Source: Ochrobactrum sp. Q0168 (GTDB taxonomy: Bacteria; Pseudomonadota; Alphaproteobacteria; Rhizobiales; Rhizobiaceae). Taken from it: DNA of 64,000 nt. The stretch's first letter is position 1. The number at the start of each line of letters is the position of its first letter. A model generated the notes under the pieces. That model saw only the letters and a list, made by a program, of their open reading frames with translations, was not told the DNA's origin and ran no database searches. Made by a program: the position numbers and the translations under genes. Shown one piece after another: positions 27,216 to 36,434 of the stretch. The DNA is taken from the NCBI RefSeq assembly GCF_016427605.1, contig NZ_JAELXQ010000007.1, positions 180,125 through 244,124 of the forward strand, read 5' to 3'.

Positions 27216-27887
27216 ATGCCAGTCGTCGTTCAGAATATCGCGCGCGCCAAACCGGAAGTCATTGATGGGCTGGCGGCGGCAGGTGTGGCAACCGTCCACG
27301 AAGCGCAGGGACGCAAAGGTCTGCTGGCAAGCTATATGCGCCCGATCTATTCCGGCGCGCAGGTTGCCGGATCGGCTGTAACGATTTCGGCGGCTCCGGG
27401 CGACAACTGGATGATCCATGTGGCAATCGAACAGTTGCAGCAAGGCGATATTCTGGTTCTGGCGCCAACAAGCCCCTGCGAGGATGGCTATTTCGGCGAT
27501 CTGCTTGCCACTTCGGCACAGGCGCGGGGGTGCCGCGGGTTGATCATCGATGCGGGTGTGCGCGATGTGCGCGATCTGACGTCTATGGGCTTTCCAGTTT
27601 GGTCAAAGGCTGTCTTTGCGCAGGGAACGGTGAAGGAAACACTGGGATCGATCAATGTTCCTATCGTCTGTGCCGGAGGCTATGTCGAGGCGGGCGATAT
27701 TATCGTGGCCGACGATGACGGTGTCTGTGTCGTGAAGCGCACTGAGGCTGAAGACGTGTTGAGTGCAGCACAAACGCGCCTTGCCAATGAGGAAGCTAAA
27801 CGCGCGCGGCTGGCGGCGGGTGAGCTGGGTCTCGACATCTACAAAATGCGCGAACGTCTGGCGGAAAAGGGCCTCAAATATGTATGA
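27216..27887 (+). CDS. galC: 4-carboxy-4-hydroxy-2-oxoadipate aldolase-like protein (RraA/HMG-CHA aldolase family)
   Basis: This 223-residue protein of the class II pyruvate-aldolase branch of the RraA fold has GDLLATSA (94-101) and [10 protein letters not shown] (112-121). The Arg116-Asp117 pair is the one needed for aldolase activity in GalC/LigK-type enzymes. It would split 4-carboxy-4-hydroxy-2-oxoadipate to pyruvate and oxaloacetate, and family members also decarboxylate oxaloacetate. The ATG follows the dioxygenase stop without a gap. Confidence 0.82.
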   Translation: MPVVVQNIARAKPEVIDGLAAAGVATVHEAQGRKGLLASYMRPIYSGAQVAGSAVTISAAPGDNWMIHVAIEQLQQGDILVLAPTSPCEDGYFGDLLATSAQARGCRGLIIDAGVRDVRDLTSMGFPVWSKAVFAQGTVKETLGSINVPIVCAGGYVEAGDIIVADDDGVCVVKRTEAEDVLSAAQTRLANEEAKRARLAAGELGLDIYKMRERLAEKGLKYV

Positions 27888-28944
27888 GGACGGCATTCCG
27901 TGCTTCTGGATGCGGGGAGGGACATCCAAGGGCGCCTATTTTCTGGCCGAGAACCTGCCATCTGATAGGCAACAGCGTGATGCACTACTGCTGGGCGTCA
28001 TGGGCTCGCCGGATGTTCGCCAGATTGACGGTATCGGCGGTGCCGATCCACTGACCTCGAAAGTGGCCATCCTGTCGCCTTCCAGCCGCGATGATGCGGA
28101 TGTGGATTATCTCTTTTTGCAGGTCCTTGTGGATCAGCCACTTGTCAGTGATGCGCAGGGTTGCGGGAATATTCTGGCAGGTGTTGGACCGGCAGCCATT
28201 GAAATGGGATTGGTGGCTGCGAAGGACGATGTGACGCCGGTACGCATTCACATGGTCAATTCGGGTGAGATCGCGCTTGCCCAGATTTCCACTCCCAGCC
28301 GTCGCGTCAATTATGCCGGTGATACAGCAATCGCTGGCGTTCCGGGCACTCATGCCGCCGTACCTCTTCTGTTCATGAATGTCGCCGGCTCCATGTGCGG
28401 AGCGTTGTTGCCGACCGGCAACGAAATGGACGTCATAGACGGTGTCGAAGTAACCCTTATCGACAATGGAATGCCTTGCGTCATCATGTGCGCTGCCGAT
28501 TTCGGCCTGGCAGGTACGGAGACCCGCGAAGAGCTGGAAGCGAATAATGATCTTAAAGCAAAGCTTGAAGTAATCCGACTAAAGGCAGGCCTATTGATGA
28601 ATCTCGGCGATGTGCGCGAGGCGTCCGTACCGAAAATGACGCTCGTTTCTGCGCCCACTGCCGGAGGTGCCATATCGACGCGCAGCTTCATTCCGCATCG
28701 TGTTCATGCTTCCGTCGGTGTTCTGGCGGCGGTGACGGTCGCGACAGCAACACGCTTGCCCTCCAGTCCCGCAGCTAAGCTGGTGAATGCACCGCAAGAT
28801 GGCCGCTATGCGATTGAACATCCAAGCGGCGCGATGGAGGTTTTCCTCGATCTGGCGGCAGACGGAACGGTCAAAGGCGCAGGCACGATCCGGACAGCCC
28901 GCAAACTGTTCGAAGGCAAGGTTTTTCCGACGGCGAGTAGGTAG
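27880..28944 (+). CDS. galD: GalD-like 4-oxalomesaconate tautomerase (PrpF family)
   Basis: This 354-residue PrpF-family isomerase has the conserved start [16 protein letters not shown] and, further on, [16 protein letters not shown] and [15 protein letters not shown]. The length is close to that of P. putida GalD (about 360, from memory). It would tautomerise 4-oxalomesaconate between keto and enol forms before hydration by the GalB-like protein. It overlaps the aldolase gene by 8 bases. PrpF members also act on aconitate; the neighbours favour the tautomerase reading. Confidence 0.8.
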   Translation: MYEDGIPCFWMRGGTSKGAYFLAENLPSDRQQRDALLLGVMGSPDVRQIDGIGGADPLTSKVAILSPSSRDDADVDYLFLQVLVDQPLVSDAQGCGNILAGVGPAAIEMGLVAAKDDVTPVRIHMVNSGEIALAQISTPSRRVNYAGDTAIAGVPGTHAAVPLLFMNVAGSMCGALLPTGNEMDVIDGVEVTLIDNGMPCVIMCAADFGLAGTETREELEANNDLKAKLEVIRLKAGLLMNLGDVREASVPKMTLVSAPTAGGAISTRSFIPHRVHASVGVLAAVTVATATRLPSSPAAKLVNAPQDGRYAIEHPSGAMEVFLDLAADGTVKGAGTIRTARKLFEGKVFPTASR

Positions 28945-29003
28945 TCATTTGACATGCATTTGATGAATATGCCTGTGTGAGGAGCGAAACAGGCGGGAAA
29001 CAA

Positions 29004-29906
29004 ATGCTGACATTGCGACAAATCGAAGTTATCCGGGCAATCATGGTGACCGGGACGATTGCCGGTGCGGCCAAACTGTTGAATGTCTCTGCTCCGGGGA
29101 TCAGCAGGCTCATGAAATATTCGGAAGATTCCCTCGGCATCCGGCTCTTTGATCGCTGCGGCGGGCGTTATGTTCCAACATCACAAGCCCGCAATATCTT
29201 CGATCTTCTGGATACGGTGCACCGGAAAATCGATGATCTGCAATCGGCTGTTGCCGATTTAAGCAAAGGCAAGGCGCAGGAACTCTGCGTTGCATCCGTG
29301 CCGAGTATAGCCAATGTAATGGTGCCGCGCGCGGTCGCAAAGCTGCGCGAGCGTTATAGCGATGTTCACCTCGACCTCAATATTCTCAAGATTGAAGAAG
29401 CTGTTGACTATCTTCTCCTAGGACGTGGCGAGATCGTTGCAATCTCATCGCGCTTCGATCATCCGCTGATCGAATTTGAACCGCTGGCAAAGGGGCGGTT
29501 GCTCTGCATCGTGCCTGAGACAAGCCCGCTGGCATCACGCGAAAAGATCACACCTCGGGAAATGTCAGAACATCCGCTGATCGGCATCAACCCGAAAGAC
29601 CCATACGGCGCAATCATGGCGGCGATGTTTACCAATGCGGGTCTCGACTATCGCATGAACATCAAAGCCCGCTTCGGGACGACCGTGTGCAGTCTGGTCG
29701 CAGCCGGATTGGGTATAGCGATTATCGACGAATTTACGGTCGCGCATGGCGTGGTGCGTGGCCTGAAAAGCATTCCAATTGACGCGGAGAGCGCCTTTCA
29801 CACTTATATTGCCTATCGCAACGATCTGCCGCTTTCCGTCTATGCGGAACATTTCATCGATGTGTTGCGCAAGGAAATGAACGCTGTCAGCTCATTCAGC
29901 CAGTAA
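29004..29906 (+). CDS. LysR-family regulator
   Basis: This 300-residue LysR protein has the N-terminal winged HTH (LTLRQIEVIRAIMVTGTIAGAAKLLNV) and the usual effector domain. It follows the ring-cleavage operon in the same direction with a 59-base gap and precedes the AroE-like gene, so it may control either. ATG 29004 has an AGGCGGG site; a GTG at 28977 would add nine residues. Confidence 0.88.
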   Translation: MLTLRQIEVIRAIMVTGTIAGAAKLLNVSAPGISRLMKYSEDSLGIRLFDRCGGRYVPTSQARNIFDLLDTVHRKIDDLQSAVADLSKGKAQELCVASVPSIANVMVPRAVAKLRERYSDVHLDLNILKIEEAVDYLLLGRGEIVAISSRFDHPLIEFEPLAKGRLLCIVPETSPLASREKITPREMSEHPLIGINPKDPYGAIMAAMFTNAGLDYRMNIKARFGTTVCSLVAAGLGIAIIDEFTVAHGVVRGLKSIPIDAESAFHTYIAYRNDLPLSVYAEHFIDVLRKEMNAVSSFSQ

Positions 29907-29924
29907 TGTCGACGCTCAGAGAAT

Positions 29925-29937
29925 TAACATCATGTTA
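29925..29937. promoter_or_regulatory. Small palindrome before the AroE-like gene
   Basis: TAACA-TCA-TGTTA is a perfect 5-bp inverted repeat in the 132-base gap between the LysR gene and the AroE-like gene. It could be an operator half of a LysR site. Evidence is only symmetry and position. Confidence 0.25.
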
Positions 29938-30038
29938 TGGATTCCTATTCATTTGGTAGGCGATATTATCTCTGCCATTCGCTAATCTGTTCCCGGGAGC
30001 GCTCGAATACAAGCGCGCAGGCTAGGATCAGTGAATTC

Positions 30039-30914
30039 ATGGCATATGGCGATAATGCTCAATCTTTGCAGGACAAAGGGCCGTTTCCAAATGGAGCGAC
30101 GCGCCTTTTTCCTGTGGTTGGAGATCCGATTGAGCAGGTGCGTTCGCCGGAAGTAATGACGGAACTGTTCCGCGAGCGCGGCGAGAATGCGCTTGTTGTT
30201 CCGCTGCATGTTGCGCCATCCCATCTGCCAGTTGTTTTCGCCACATTGAGCGTGGTGGATAATATCGGCGGTTTGCTGGTGACGATACCGCACAAGCAGC
30301 AGGCCTATGAGCTATGTGCCGGACTGACGGACAATGCTGCCTTCATTGAGGCGGTCAATGTTGTTCGGCGCGCTGGAAATGGGTGGTACGGCGATAATAC
30401 TGACGGCATCGGCTTTCTCGATGGCATCGAACGGGAAGGGTTCGATGTACAAGGGAAAAGCGTCCTTCTCGTCGGATGCGGCGGTGCTGGAACAGCCATT
30501 GCGCTGGAAATGCTGAAGCGAGGAGCAGCGCGGCTTGCCATTCACGATGTCGACGCTAACAAGCGTGATTCTGTAATCGGCAAGCTCAGTGCACGTTATC
30601 CGGGTAAGGTTGTCATTGGCAGCGATGACCCTTTCGGGTTCGATCTGATTGCAAATGCTACGCCGATGGGTATGAAATCGAATGATCCATATCCCGTAAA
30701 CGTAACAAAGTTGCGGTCAGAGCAGTTTGCTGCTTGCGTGATCACCAAACCGCACGTATCGCCATTTATCGAGGAAGCTAGAAAACGGGGCTGTCAGACG
30801 ATGATTGGTGCTGGAATGTTCGATGCGCAGGCGGAGGTCCTGGCGGATTTTGTGACCGGTCACGACGGGCACTGTGCAGGTTGCGCGCCGTTACCTACAC
30901 CCGAAAAAGGGTAG
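30039..30914 (+). CDS. AroE-like shikimate/quinate dehydrogenase-family protein with altered substrate site
   Basis: This 291-residue protein has the AroE fold: catalytic Lys86 (VTIPHK), Asn107 (AVN), Asp122 (NTDG), nucleotide loop LLVGCGGAGTA and C-terminal GMFDAQAE. Two shikimate-binding residues of AroE are changed. The usual HSxSP reads QVRSP (first Ser is Val34), and the Asn of NVTVPFK reads Leu80. A catabolic substrate other than shikimate is therefore plausible (quinate or a relative). It begins a run with the second Liv importer, an SMP-30 protein and 3-dehydroshikimate dehydratase. ATG 30039 is where family similarity begins. Confidence 0.8.
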   Translation: MAYGDNAQSLQDKGPFPNGATRLFPVVGDPIEQVRSPEVMTELFRERGENALVVPLHVAPSHLPVVFATLSVVDNIGGLLVTIPHKQQAYELCAGLTDNAAFIEAVNVVRRAGNGWYGDNTDGIGFLDGIEREGFDVQGKSVLLVGCGGAGTAIALEMLKRGAARLAIHDVDANKRDSVIGKLSARYPGKVVIGSDDPFGFDLIANATPMGMKSNDPYPVNVTKLRSEQFAACVITKPHVSPFIEEARKRGCQTMIGAGMFDAQAEVLADFVTGHDGHCAGCAPLPTPEKG

Positions 30915-30962
30915 GCTTATCTCTATATCTTGATCTCTATGAACTTAAGGGGAGGAACTAAA

Positions 30963-32102
30963 ATGCATTATCGTAAGAAACTTCTGGCGCTTTCGACGGC
31001 GGTTTTCGCGACTTTCGGCGCAGCCCACGCAGAAGACGTGGTCAAACTCGGCATGGTTGTCGAGCTGTCCGGTCCGGGCGCACCGTCCGGCACGAACTGG
31101 CGTGACGGCATCAAGATCGCCATTGATGAAGTGAATGCGGGCGGCGGCATTCTGGGCAAGAAGGTCGAGCTGGGCGAGTATGATACCCAGACCGATCCGC
31201 AGGTCTCGCGCGCGCTCGTGCAGAAGGCCATTGACGATGGCGCATATGCCATCCTTGGCACGATCTATTCGGGCTCGACGATGGTCAACATGCTGGTTGC
31301 ACAGCAGAACAGCATTCCGCAATTCGTCGGTTCGGAATCGCCGAGCATTGTCGAAAAGGGCAATCCGTTCGTGTTCCGCACGTCAACCGGCGCTCAGAAG
31401 GGCGTTCCAGCACTGACGTCTTACTTCACCGACACGCTGAAGGCGAAGAAGGTCGGTGTGGCCTGGCTGAACAACGAGTTCGGCAAAGGCGGCCATGACG
31501 TTTTCGTTGAGGAAATGAAGAAGGCTGGGATCGAGATTATCGCCGACGTTGCCTCCGAACAGGCGCAGACTGATTATGCGGCCGACGTTGCCAAGCTCAA
31601 GCAGGCTAATCCTGAAGCGATTTTCGTCTATATGAACCAGGAAGAATCTGCACGTTTCCTGATTGAAGCGAAAAAGCAGGGTCTGAAGATGCCTCTCGTT
31701 GGCGAAGTAACGCTGACGGAAGCCAAGGTGGTTGAACTTGCAGGCGGTGCTGCGGATGGCGCTATCGCACATGTTGGCATCACAGCTGCGGCGACGGATG
31801 TGCCGGGCATCGGCGAATTCGCGAAGAAGTTCGAAGAAGCCTACAAGCGCAAGCCGACCCATGACGCTTTGAAGGGTTATGTCGGTGTCTGGACCACCAA
31901 ATATGTCACCGACATGGTGGGCAAGCTCGACGGTGAAGCATTTGCTGAAAAGATGCATGGTCTTTGCCTGAAGGCGGCTGACTATCCGAAAGTGCTTCTT
32001 GACACCTGCTGGGATGACCGCGGGGAAATGTCCCGCCCAAGCTTCATGGTTCAGGTGAAGGACGGTGTGCCGACGGTCATTGGTACCGTTCCGGCAAACT
32101 GA
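30963..32102 (+). CDS. Liv-type ABC binding protein (set 2)
   Basis: This 379-residue periplasmic binding protein has the signal peptide MHYRKKLLALSTAVFATFGAAHA and a LivK-type body (VVELSGPGAPSGTNWRDGIKIA, QPALR-free open cleft region GTIYSGSTMVNML). A GGGGAGG site precedes the ATG. It is first in a K-H-M-G-F operon. Its neighbours suggest a hydroaromatic or aromatic acid ligand rather than leucine. Confidence 0.88.
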   Translation: MHYRKKLLALSTAVFATFGAAHAEDVVKLGMVVELSGPGAPSGTNWRDGIKIAIDEVNAGGGILGKKVELGEYDTQTDPQVSRALVQKAIDDGAYAILGTIYSGSTMVNMLVAQQNSIPQFVGSESPSIVEKGNPFVFRTSTGAQKGVPALTSYFTDTLKAKKVGVAWLNNEFGKGGHDVFVEEMKKAGIEIIADVASEQAQTDYAADVAKLKQANPEAIFVYMNQEESARFLIEAKKQGLKMPLVGEVTLTEAKVVELAGGAADGAIAHVGITAAATDVPGIGEFAKKFEEAYKRKPTHDALKGYVGVWTTKYVTDMVGKLDGEAFAEKMHGLCLKAADYPKVLLDTCWDDRGEMSRPSFMVQVKDGVPTVIGTVPAN

Positions 32103-32117
32103 TCAATCCTTTCAGCA

Positions 32118-32142
32118 GAGGCGGCGGCTTGGCTGCCGCCTC
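32118..32142 (+). terminator. Hairpin after Liv binding-protein gene (set 2)
   Basis: An 11-bp stem (one G-T pair), GAGGCGGCGGC (32118-32128) / GCTGCCGCCTC (32132-32142), with a 3-base loop lies between the binding-protein and permease genes. There is no U-run, so it probably protects or attenuates the transcript rather than ending it. Confidence 0.65.
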
Positions 32143-32156
32143 AGACGGGTAAAGTC

Positions 32157-33035
32157 ATGTCCCAGTTTCTACAGGTTTTGTTATCCGGTCTTGCGACCGG
32201 CTCCATTTACGCACTTGTTGCGATCGGTTTCACACTGGTTTGGCAAGCAGCCCAGACCGTGAACTTCGCTCAGGGTGAATTCGTGATGCTGCCGGCCTTC
32301 TTCGTTCTGGCGGCAATGACCATCTTTGGTATTTCGTTCTGGCCCGCTCTGCTTATCGGGTTGGTGGTCGCTCTGATCGTGCTTGGGCTTTTGTTCAAGA
32401 AGCTGATCGTTGAACCCATTCTGCCCCATGGGGGTATCACGCTGATCATCGCGACGATGGTCTTGGGCATCTTGCTCAAAGAAAGCGTGAAAGAATTCTA
32501 TTCCGCTGAAGCGCAGCCATTCCCATCGATGTTCCCGAACGATCCAATCGAGTTTTTCGGCGCGGTTCTCTCATTGCGTGACATTCTCAATCTGGCGCTA
32601 TCGCTCGGTATCGTCGTTCTGCTAACGCTGTTCCTCAATCGCACCCGCACGGGTCGCTGCATGCAGGCAACAGCGCAAAATCCGGCTGTTGCGGAAATTC
32701 TTGGCGTCAATATCAAGCGCATGATCCTCTATACATTTCTGATCAATGCAGCGCTGGCCGCTCTGGCGTCCTATCTGATCAGCCCTGTCTATCTCGCAAA
32801 GTTTTCCAACGGTGAAACGCTTGGCCTTATCGCCTTCATTGCGGCCATTGTTGGTGGTTTCAACCAGATCCGCGGTGCGCTCGTCGGTGGATTGCTGATC
32901 GGTGTTCTCGATAATCTGACGGCGGCTTATGTGACCGCGCAGTATCGTGCCGCTTTGCCATTGGTCCTGTTGATCGTGATTATTCTCGTCCGTCCGCAGG
33001 GCATCATGGGCACTTCCGAAGGGAGGGCCGTGTGA
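32157..33035 (+). CDS. LivH-type ABC permease (set 2)
   Basis: This 292-residue permease has the LivH pattern GFTLVWQAAQTVNFAQGEFVM and MQATAQNPAVAEILGVNIKRM, with about eight helices. It starts 54 bases after the binding-protein gene. Confidence 0.92.
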   Translation: MSQFLQVLLSGLATGSIYALVAIGFTLVWQAAQTVNFAQGEFVMLPAFFVLAAMTIFGISFWPALLIGLVVALIVLGLLFKKLIVEPILPHGGITLIIATMVLGILLKESVKEFYSAEAQPFPSMFPNDPIEFFGAVLSLRDILNLALSLGIVVLLTLFLNRTRTGRCMQATAQNPAVAEILGVNIKRMILYTFLINAALAALASYLISPVYLAKFSNGETLGLIAFIAAIVGGFNQIRGALVGGLLIGVLDNLTAAYVTAQYRAALPLVLLIVIILVRPQGIMGTSEGRAV

Positions 33036-34015
33036 TGACCGCAAGCAAGCGCAATATTTCAATTGCTGTATTGTTGCTTTTGTCGGTGCTCGCACCGATC
33101 GGGCAGGGCAACTACATCATCTACGTTTTGACATCCTGGCTGATCTTCTCGATCGCAGCGATGGGTCTTAACCTAACGCTCGGTTATGCAGGCCAGATTT
33201 CGCTGGCGCAGGCGTCCTTCATGGCGATTGGCGCCTATACCACGGCGCTGCTGACATTGGCTGGATGGCATTGGTTTCTGGCAATGCCGGTCGGTCTCGT
33301 CCTGTGTTTCATCGTGGGCCTTGTACTTGGCTATCCGGCTTTGCGCGTCAAAGGGCATTTCCTTGCCTTCGTGACGCTTGCCTTCAACACTCTGGTCTTT
33401 CTGGTGTTGCGTAACGAAGAGTGGCTGACCGGCGGCAATTACGGTCTCGTCGGCATGCCGCGTCCTCATCTCGGACTGTTCGCCACCACCAAGCAGCTGC
33501 CATTCTACTACTTCACGCTCGGCATCACTGTTGTCGCCGCGCTGATCATGTGGGGCATCGTGCGTTCCCCGTGGGGCCGCGCCTTCAAGGCTCTGCGGGA
33601 AAACCCCATCCGGGCTGAAAGCCTTGGCGTTGATACACGTCGCATCACGCTTCTGGCGTTTGCCATCGGCTCCGTCTATGGCGGGCTTGCCGGATCGCTG
33701 ATCACACCGCTGGTTCAGTTTATCGAGCCGGGTTCCTTCGGTCTCGTCCATTCACTGCGCATTCTGCTTATGGTTGTTGTGGGTGGTGCAGGCTACTTCT
33801 TCGGCCCTTTCATCGGTGCTGCGGTTGTCATCCTGCTGCCGGAAGTGCTTCGCTTCACGGAAGGCTACTATCTGATCATTTATTCCGTACTCGTGATCGT
33901 CATGCTGATCTTTGTGCCATCGGGTCTGATCGGAGTGTGGGGCAAGTTCCGCGAAAAATTCTGGCCGAAGCGTCAGGTGCGCGGTGACATGAGCGAAGGA
34001 GCGCGGCTGAAATGA
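33035..34015 (+). CDS. LivM-type ABC permease (set 2)
   Basis: This 326-residue permease has the LivM pattern LTLGYAGQISLAQASFMAIGAY, LTGGNYGLVG and RENPIRAESLGVDTRR. ATG 33035 overlaps the previous stop by one base and has a GGGAGGG site; a GTG three bases upstream is also possible. Confidence 0.92.
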   Translation: MTASKRNISIAVLLLLSVLAPIGQGNYIIYVLTSWLIFSIAAMGLNLTLGYAGQISLAQASFMAIGAYTTALLTLAGWHWFLAMPVGLVLCFIVGLVLGYPALRVKGHFLAFVTLAFNTLVFLVLRNEEWLTGGNYGLVGMPRPHLGLFATTKQLPFYYFTLGITVVAALIMWGIVRSPWGRAFKALRENPIRAESLGVDTRRITLLAFAIGSVYGGLAGSLITPLVQFIEPGSFGLVHSLRILLMVVVGGAGYFFGPFIGAAVVILLPEVLRFTEGYYLIIYSVLVIVMLIFVPSGLIGVWGKFREKFWPKRQVRGDMSEGARLK

Positions 34016-34758
34016 GCAGTCCTGTACTTTCCGTACGCAATATCGAGAAGCGTTTCGGCGGCATTCACGCCGTTCGTGATGTGTCCTTCGACGTCAATCA
34101 GGGTGAGATCCTCGGGCTGATCGGGCCGAACGGTTCCGGCAAGTCGACGCTGTTCAACTGCATCCTTGGCCAGCTCCAGCCCAATGCTGGCGAGGTGCAG
34201 GTCAACGGCAAGAACGTTTCAGGCATGCGTGCATCCGACCTCAACAAGCTTGGCGTCGGACGAACCTTCCAGCAGCTTTCAGTCTTTCCGAAGATGTCTG
34301 TTCTTGAAAACATCATACTCGCTGGACAGGAACATAAAGGCACCATGGCTTCGCGGCTTTTTGGTCCGGGTGATGCCGGGCTGACCGAGGAAGCGGAACA
34401 GATGATTTCGTTCTTCCGCCTCAACCATCTTCGCGACGAACTGGCGGGGTCGCTTTCCTACGGCCAGCAAAAGCTGGTCGATGCTGCCATGGCGTTCATG
34501 GCAGGCCCCAGTCTTGTTCTGCTCGATGAACCGGCCGGTGGCGTTAATCTGACAATGCTTGCTAATCTCAAGGATCGGCTCGTTGCTTATAATGCGGAAC
34601 ATGGAACGACTTTTGTGGTCATCGAGCACAATATGGAGTTCGTCATGAGCCTTTGCACGCGCATTATAGTGCTGGCGGAAGGCCGCATCATTGCTGAAGG
34701 CAAGCCCGAAGAAATCCGGTCAAACCAGATGGTTATCGACGCTTATCTGGGAGGATGA
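34012..34758 (+). CDS. LivG-type ABC ATPase (set 2)
   Basis: This 248-residue ATPase has Walker A GPNGSGKST, VGRTFQQLSVF, signature LSYGQQKLV and Walker B LVLLDEPAGGV. Its start overlaps the LivM-type stop (ATGA). Confidence 0.92.
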   Translation: MSSPVLSVRNIEKRFGGIHAVRDVSFDVNQGEILGLIGPNGSGKSTLFNCILGQLQPNAGEVQVNGKNVSGMRASDLNKLGVGRTFQQLSVFPKMSVLENIILAGQEHKGTMASRLFGPGDAGLTEEAEQMISFFRLNHLRDELAGSLSYGQQKLVDAAMAFMAGPSLVLLDEPAGGVNLTMLANLKDRLVAYNAEHGTTFVVIEHNMEFVMSLCTRIIVLAEGRIIAEGKPEEIRSNQMVIDAYLGG

Positions 34759-34761
34759 CAT

Positions 34762-35493
34762 ATGCTTGAACTCAAAGACCTTCACGGTGGCTATGGAAAG
34801 ATCACCATTTTGAACGGTGTGTCTTTCTCCATTCCGAAGGGCTCGATTACGACTGTGATCGGCCCGAATGGAGCAGGTAAGTCAACCGTATTCAAGGCGA
34901 TCTTCGGTCTCTTGAACATCCACTCGGGACAAATCCTGCTGGACGGAAAAGACGTCACCCGCAATACGCCGCGCCAGATGATCGCCAACGGCGTGACCTA
35001 TGTGCCGCAAGGGCGCAATGTGGTGCCGCAACTTTCCGTCTACCATAACCTTGAGCTTGGGGGTATCACATCACCTGATCCATCCAAGGTTCGCACCCGC
35101 ATTGAGCAGGTCATGGATCAGTTTCCAATGCTGCGGCAGTTCCGGGACCGTAAAGCGATTGAACTGTCAGGCGGCCAGCAAAAGCAGTTGGAGGTCGCCC
35201 GTGCTCTTCTGCTTGATCCGAAGCTCATTTTGATCGATGAGCCGTCCATCGGTCTGTCACCCAATCTCGTTCAGGAGGTGTTTCAAACACTCATTCGCTT
35301 GCGTGATCAGGGTGTAACCATTCTCATGGTCGAGCAGAATGCGAAAGCCGCGCTCGCCATGTCGGACTACGGCCTGGTTCTCGAACTTGGCCAGACGCGC
35401 ATGCATGATGAAGCCTCAAAGCTTCTTGCTGATCCGCGCGTCGGGCAGCTGTTCCTTGGCGGACATGTCGAGCATGACGACGCAAAAGTTTGA
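34762..35493 (+). CDS. LivF-type ABC ATPase (set 2)
   Basis: This 243-residue ATPase has Walker A GPNGAGKST, signature LSGGQQKQL, Walker B LILIDEPSIGL and the LivF mark MVEQNAKAAL. It overlaps the start of the SMP-30 gene by 20 bases, tying the lactonase-like gene to the importer. Confidence 0.92.
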   Translation: MLELKDLHGGYGKITILNGVSFSIPKGSITTVIGPNGAGKSTVFKAIFGLLNIHSGQILLDGKDVTRNTPRQMIANGVTYVPQGRNVVPQLSVYHNLELGGITSPDPSKVRTRIEQVMDQFPMLRQFRDRKAIELSGGQQKQLEVARALLLDPKLILIDEPSIGLSPNLVQEVFQTLIRLRDQGVTILMVEQNAKAALAMSDYGLVLELGQTRMHDEASKLLADPRVGQLFLGGHVEHDDAKV

Positions 35494-36352
35494 CGTCATC
35501 GACGCTCCTGCCAATCGTCTGGGGGAGTGTCCAATCTGGTGTGAGCAGACGGGCACCCTATGGTGGGTCGATGTGCTCACACCAGCGCTCATAAGCTATG
35601 TCCCGCAAGCGGGGCAAGTTCAACAGCACAAGGTTGAGGCCCGCCGTATCGGGTCTCTGGCCTTGCGGGAAAAAGGCGGCCTTATTCTAGCTTGCGACAA
35701 TGGTCTATTTGCCTTTGATCCCGAGAGCGGCGAACAGACGTTTCTTGTGGACCCTGAACCGGGTGTATCGGGTCATCGCAAGAACGATGGACGTGCGGAT
35801 TGGGCGGGCAATTTCTGGATCGGCACCTTGCGCGAAGCGGATTACGCACCTGTGGGCGCGCTTTACCGGGTACAACCGGATTATGCCGTATCAAGGGAAG
35901 CCGCCGATCTCGCAATTCCTAACGGATTAGCCTTCGATCAAGATCGCAAGCGCATGTATTTCGCTGATACACGCGCCTATACGATTTGGATGCGCGATTA
36001 TGACCCCGCACAAAACCAGCTTGGGGAGCCGCAGATTTTCGCAACGACGACTGCGCCGGAACGACCGGATGGCAGTTGCGTTGACGAAGAAGGCTTCGTG
36101 TGGAGTGCGATTTACGCTGGCGGTAAGCTCATCCGTTTTGACCCGGACGGCGCGATAGATCGCGTGATCGAACTGCCGGTCAGCCATCCGACCTGTTGCT
36201 GCTTTGGTGGCGAAGCCCTCGATACGCTGTTTGTCACCTCGGCGATTGAGCCCCTTGGCCCTCAAGAGCGAACAATAGAACCACTTGCTGGCAAGGTGCT
36301 GGCGTTCAAACCGGGCGTTCGGGGACGAGCCGAATTTAAAACCCGACTTTGA
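35474..36352 (+). CDS. SMP-30/gluconolactonase-family lactonase
   Basis: This 292-residue six-bladed propeller protein keeps the metal ligands of SMP-30: Glu18 (RLGECPIW), Asn150 (AIPNGLAF) and Asp199 (RPDGSC), with Asn104 (RKNDGRAD) near the site. These enzymes hydrolyse lactones of sugar or hydroxy acids. Being coupled to the Liv set and followed by 3-dehydroshikimate dehydratase, it may open a lactone of a quinate- or shikimate-like acid; that is inference. ATG 35465 is an alternative start three codons upstream. Confidence 0.82.
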   Translation: MTTQKFDVIDAPANRLGECPIWCEQTGTLWWVDVLTPALISYVPQAGQVQQHKVEARRIGSLALREKGGLILACDNGLFAFDPESGEQTFLVDPEPGVSGHRKNDGRADWAGNFWIGTLREADYAPVGALYRVQPDYAVSREAADLAIPNGLAFDQDRKRMYFADTRAYTIWMRDYDPAQNQLGEPQIFATTTAPERPDGSCVDEEGFVWSAIYAGGKLIRFDPDGAIDRVIELPVSHPTCCCFGGEALDTLFVTSAIEPLGPQERTIEPLAGKVLAFKPGVRGRAEFKTRL

Positions 36353-36434
36353 AACAACGCGCAATCAATCGACGATACTGGCCCGAATTTGCTGAACGCG
36401 GGCGCAACAAAAACCGGAAGCAGGAGAGCACGCC

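Noticed and set aside
27216..27887. RraA ribonuclease E inhibitor
   Set aside because: The Arg-Asp pair of the aldolase branch is present and the neighbours are ring-cleavage genes.
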